DNA of 9,942 nucleotides from assembly GCA_025357975.1 (NCBI GenBank), contig JANYKY010000198.1, positions 1-9,942 of the forward strand, read 5' to 3'. Shown here piece after piece: positions 7,144 to 9,942 of this stretch. Within the stretch, counting starts at the first letter, position 1. Each line of letters begins with the position of its first letter. This DNA comes from Gemmatimonadaceae bacterium (GTDB lineage: Bacteria; Gemmatimonadota; Gemmatimonadetes; Gemmatimonadales; Gemmatimonadaceae). A program made the translations under genes and the position numbers. The notes beneath the pieces are model-generated. The model saw only the letters and a program-made list of their open reading frames with translations, was not told the DNA's origin and did not search any database.

Positions 7144-8292
7144 TCACCCCGCTCGAGACGCGGCAGCTCGCTCGTAGGCCCGAACAGTGACTGCACCGAG
7201 GTCCACATGACGGTACGTGTCAGCCTGAGCGAGCCCAAGTCGTCGCATTGTCGCCCGGCGGGTATCGTCGCGAGATAGATCGAGGAGATTTTTCTCGATG
7301 TCATTCACGCTCAGCGGATCTGCGTACACAGCTGCGTCGCCGCACACCTCTGGCAACGCTGTCACGTTCGAAGTCAGAACTGGCGTTCCGCACGCCATCG
7401 CTTCGACAGGTGGATATCCGAATCCCTCGAAGAGCGAAGGATAGGCGAACGCTGTTGCACCACTCATGAGTGCTGGCAGATCGTCGTCGGGAACGTAGTC
7501 AGTGAAGATCACGTCCTTCGCAAACTCACTCTCCCTTGCGGCCGCGAAGATCGGATCGAATATCCATGCCTTGCGTCCCACTATGACAAGCTTGAGAACA
7601 AAGTCCGGAGCAGTTTGGCGAAGGTTGGTCCACGCTGCAATCAATCGAGCGATGTTCTTGCGCGGTTGCAGGTTTCCGACAGTGAGCACATACGGTCGCT
7701 GGATATTCAGTCGATTCAGTACCTGGAGGATTTCGCCATCCGACCGCGGGGTAAACATGGGCCTCAACCGGTTGTAGCTGAAGCTTACTTTCTCGGCCGG
7801 CACTCCAAAGGTTTTGATGATGTCTCTCCGCGCGTGGTCGCTGACGGTCAGGATCTGACGCGCACGCCGAGCAGTCAATCGAACTGTCAGGCGTAACCGC
7901 AGCGACTCCGTCCGGGAATACCATTCAGGATGATGAACGAATGAGAGGTCATGGATGGTGACAACGACCTTGGGGGAAAAAAGGGGGCTAACGTATTGAA
8001 CGTGCAGTACGTCTACCGAATCGGCTGACGCAAGCGCTGCGAGGCTGTAGCCCAGGCGTATTAGCGGATTCGTAGTTCCGATGATCCTAAGTGCCGTAGC
8101 GGACGGAAGCGCGTCGCGAGCTCTTTCGGCGGCAGCGCTATCAGTTACGTAGACGTAGTAATTGTGCTCGGGATGAGTCTCGAGTGCTGCAAGCACATCA
8201 AGTATGTAGGTCTCGTTCCCTCCGAGGCGTGATCCAATCGCATGCGCATCGATGCCGATACGCAATGGCCTCGAAGTGGAAGGAGAATTCAT
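7144..8292 (-). CDS. GT4-family glycosyltransferase
   Basis: A 382-residue retaining GT-B glycosyltransferase. The N-terminal half opens with LRIGIDAHAIG and GGNETYILDVL and includes VVVTIHDLSFVHHPEWY and ILTVSDHARRDI. The C-terminal donor-binding half has YVLTVGNLQPRKNIARLI, VIVGRKAW, FTDYVPDDDLPALM and the intact EX7E motif EGFGYPPVEAMACGTPV, followed by LPEVCGDAAVYADP. This is the mannosyl/rhamnosyl-transferase style common in O-antigen and exopolysaccharide synthesis; sugar and acceptor cannot be deduced. I take the ATG at 8292 as start, although no ribosome binding site precedes it. Alternatives are TTG at 8322, which would overlap the divergent gene, and TTG at 8265, directly before the conserved LRIGID. 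It is the first gene of a minus-strand series with the DsbD pair, and no functional link to them is evident. A C5T6C5 run on the coding strand (7972-7987) lies in the codons for SPLFSPK. Confidence 0.9.
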   Translation of the reverse strand: MNSPSTSRPLRIGIDAHAIGSRLGGNETYILDVLAALETHPEHNYYVYVTDSAAAERARDALPSATALRIIGTTNPLIRLGYSLAALASADSVDVLHVQYVSPLFSPKVVVTIHDLSFVHHPEWYSRTESLRLRLTVRLTARRARQILTVSDHARRDIIKTFGVPAEKVSFSYNRLRPMFTPRSDGEILQVLNRLNIQRPYVLTVGNLQPRKNIARLIAAWTNLRQTAPDFVLKLVIVGRKAWIFDPIFAAARESEFAKDVIFTDYVPDDDLPALMSGATAFAYPSLFEGFGYPPVEAMACGTPVLTSNVTALPEVCGDAAVYADPLSVNDIEKNLLDLSRDDTRRATMRRLGLAQADTYRHVDLGAVTVRAYERAAASRAG

Positions 8293-8299
8293 AGGGGGA
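8293..8299 (+). promoter_or_regulatory. Ribosome binding site of the arylsulfotransferase-like gene
   Basis: AGGGGGA sits 8 bases before the ATG at 8308 and fixes this start over a longer in-frame extension beginning at 8242. The site occupies nearly all of the 15 bp between the two divergent start codons, so promoters for both genes must lie inside the opposite gene. Confidence 0.6.
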
Positions 8300-8307
8300 A
8301 TATCCGC

Positions 8308-9762
8308 ATGACGGGGAGTCAAGTGAAGCGCGGGCGATTTCTGATTTCTGTTGTCTCCTGTTCGTTGGGCATTGCGTGCACAGATCAGCCTCTAACGGCG
8401 CCCATTGCAGCCGCGGCAACTTTTTCGCCGGAGGTTTCAGCTATCAATGCAAATGAGCAGGACTCCCTTGCACTTTTTTTATCTTTTTCCGCGCCGATGG
8501 CCGACTCCGCCAGGGGTATAGCGATCTCGCTCGACGGTACCGACACCACTATCACCGTTACCCGAAATCGCCAAATGGCGACCGTGTCGCTCCTCGGCCT
8601 CAAGCCGCGAACAGCTTACCGGGTAGTCGTCGAAGCGTGGAAAGGATCTGAACATGAGCTCTCGCCAGAGCATATCGTAGCCACGGGTGCGGTGCCATCA
8701 CCGATCAGGCAAGCGCGTCTCGACTTGCTGAACGGCGTGCGGCCGACGAGTGGTTACATACTCGCGCCAATGGTCACTCCAGCGTCTTCGTACCTCGTGA
8801 TTTTCGATAATACGGGCCGGTTGGTCTGGTATCGCGACTTCGGCCAGGTGCCGATTGTGGAGGCCAAGCAGCAGCCGAACGGCAATTACACAGTGTTTCT
8901 CGGCGCAACGCGTGGCTGGGACAAAGTTCCCGGTGAATTTCAGGAGGTCGACCGGTCTGGAACTCTCATCAGGAAATGGAAAGCACCTGACGGCTACTAT
9001 ACTGACAGCCACGAACTCCAGGTCCGGGTCGAGAACGGGCAAACAGTCGCGTATTTCTTCGGCTACAATTTTCATTCGGCCGACGGTCTTCCCGGTTATA
9101 ACCCTGGCGACTCTATCGCAGGTCACCAGCTATTCCGTGTGACGGACGCCGGCGAAGTGAAGATCGTCCAGGACGCGTGGCAGGAATTCTCGGTGGACGA
9201 AATGCTCGAGCCTCCAATGCCCTCCGGAGATTTCGATCATCCGAACGCTCTCCATTTCGACAAGGACGGCAACTATCTCATCTCATACCGAGTCCTTGGC
9301 ACAGTTGTCAAAGTGGACAAAACCACAGGCAAGGTCATCTGGCGCCTTGGCGGACTAAAGAGTGACTTCACCTTCGTGAATGACCCCGAAGGCGGCTTCT
9401 CCGCGCAGCACGACGCGCAATTTCTCGACAATGGCGATGTCCTCCTTTTTGATAATGGCTGGCGTCACAACCCGCAATTTTCTCGCGCCGTGGAATATCG
9501 GTTGGATGAGGCGGCAAAGACGGCGACCCTGGTGTGGTCCTACTCGCATGACCCGGCGACGTTCACGCCGTACACTGGTTCAGTACAGCGCATGGCAGAC
9601 GGCGCGACACTGGTTGGATTTTCCGGGATGAACACCATGGTTCAGGTGGACGCTGGCGGAAAAGTTCTCGGTGAGTACAGGCCGATGGTCACTGACGATA
9701 CAAGCAGCGGATTCTACCGGGTCGTAGCAATCCGGAATCTCTTTCGGTACGAGCCCCAATAG
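8308..9762 (+). CDS. Arylsulfotransferase (ASST) family lipoprotein with N-terminal Ig-like domain
   Basis: A 484-residue exported protein. The N-terminus (KRGRFLISVVSCSLGIAC) is a signal sequence with two possible lipidation cysteines: C18 (VVSC fits the lipobox better) and C24 (longer hydrophobic core). Residues ~36-125 resemble an Ig/fibronectin-like domain (FSPEVSAINANE, LKPRTAYRVVVEAW). From ~130 on it is a beta-propeller of the ASST type: YLVIFDNTGRLVWYRDF, DSHELQ (H235), DFDHPNALHF (H311), LISYR (R328), VIWRLGG, FSAQHDAQFLDNGDVLLFDNG (H368), and GSVQRMADGATLVGFSG. In PAPS-independent ASST of E. coli, three His and one Arg with similar order and spacing form the active site, the last His being transiently sulfated. 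By analogy, this protein would move sulfate between phenolic compounds outside the cytoplasm. Substrates are unknown, and some members of the broader family may have other roles. The mature protein has no further cysteines. It is divergent from the GT4 gene. Confidence 0.82.
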   Translation: MTGSQVKRGRFLISVVSCSLGIACTDQPLTAPIAAAATFSPEVSAINANEQDSLALFLSFSAPMADSARGIAISLDGTDTTITVTRNRQMATVSLLGLKPRTAYRVVVEAWKGSEHELSPEHIVATGAVPSPIRQARLDLLNGVRPTSGYILAPMVTPASSYLVIFDNTGRLVWYRDFGQVPIVEAKQQPNGNYTVFLGATRGWDKVPGEFQEVDRSGTLIRKWKAPDGYYTDSHELQVRVENGQTVAYFFGYNFHSADGLPGYNPGDSIAGHQLFRVTDAGEVKIVQDAWQEFSVDEMLEPPMPSGDFDHPNALHFDKDGNYLISYRVLGTVVKVDKTTGKVIWRLGGLKSDFTFVNDPEGGFSAQHDAQFLDNGDVLLFDNGWRHNPQFSRAVEYRLDEAAKTATLVWSYSHDPATFTPYTGSVQRMADGATLVGFSGMNTMVQVDAGGKVLGEYRPMVTDDTSSGFYRVVAIRNLFRYEPQ

Positions 9763-9809
9763 CCCTGTCATTCGGGATGACCAGACCGAAAGCGTGTTCG
9801 CAGTGGTAA

Positions 9810-9942
9810 CAATCTCGATCGGCGGCGCGTGGGTGGTGGCACGGCTTGAGGCTGCTAGGTACTCAGGTACCAGGAGTTGTAACTGCGGGCACATTCTATC
9901 AATCGGGCGGGATCGTCTTTTACGATGTCCACGACCCAGCCC
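9810..9942 (+). pseudogene. Probable 5'-truncated or frame-disrupted gene of a small hypothetical (PH-domain-like) family, running off the window
   Basis: One frame is open from 9810 to the window end and reads ARGWWHGLRLLGTQVPG, then VVTAGTFYQSGGIVFYDV, then HDPA. I recognise this as similar to the middle of small bacterial hypothetical proteins, sometimes described as PH-domain-like, whose middle typically reads GWW.G.R.PGT..PGV.TAGTFY. Those proteins carry about 50-60 residues before this stretch. Here the same frame has a TAA at 9807-9809, preceded only by an 11-codon ATG frame starting at 9777, and the arylsulfotransferase gene ends at 9762. There is therefore no room for the normal N-terminus. 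Either the 5' end was deleted, or the frame shifts upstream. The family assignment comes from memory of its pattern and is tentative; the rest of the gene lies outside the window. Confidence 0.45.

Noticed and set aside
5312..9762. Arylsulfotransferase linked to a dedicated Dsb system, as with assT-dsbL-dsbI in uropathogenic E. coli
   Set aside because: The Dsb genes here are DsbD-type reductants on the other strand, with a glycosyltransferase between, and the mature arylsulfotransferase-like protein has no cysteine pair to oxidise.

Overview
The window is a gene-dense, GC-rich bacterial chromosome segment with eight recognisable coding units and almost no non-coding DNA. Two lipoprotein-type signal sequences, a DsbD-type membrane thiol reductase and a periplasmic-type arylsulfotransferase suggest a diderm. 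The mix of genes and the style of the proteins remind me of Gemmatimonadota, but this is an impression and not something the sequence proves.

Left half, plus strand (1-5419): a chain of four genes with overlapping ends. It starts inside pyruvate phosphate dikinase (PPDK), whose 5' end lies outside the window. Its reading frame is broken by one in-frame TGA at 549-551, where the family has a conserved glycine. PPDK overlaps the start of a GT4 glycosyltransferase, which shares an ATGA with a NodB-type polysaccharide deacetylase. The deacetylase in turn shares a GTGA with a multi-spanning flippase-like (UPF0104/AglD-type) membrane protein. The last three look like a small glycoconjugate module: attach a sugar, de-N-acetylate, then move or modify at the membrane.

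Middle and right, minus strand (8292 down to 5312): a second GT4 glycosyltransferase, then a DsbD made as two proteins. One is a lipoprotein carrying the N-terminal DsbD domain; the other is the membrane domain plus C-terminal thioredoxin domain, and the two genes share a GTGA. The 3' end of the second DsbD gene overlaps the flippase-like gene tail to tail by 108 bp, so both strands are coding there.

Right end, plus strand (8308-9762): a lipoprotein-type arylsulfotransferase-family protein with an Ig-like N-terminal domain, divergent from the minus-strand glycosyltransferase with only 15 bp between start codons. The last 130 bases hold what looks like the 5'-truncated remnant, or a frame-disrupted copy, of another gene that runs off the window.

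I see no RNA genes, mobile elements, CRISPR arrays or convincing terminators. No stretch of more than 300 bases lacks a gene. The most notable observation is the TGA in PPDK, because at least five other genes in the window use TGA as their true stop.
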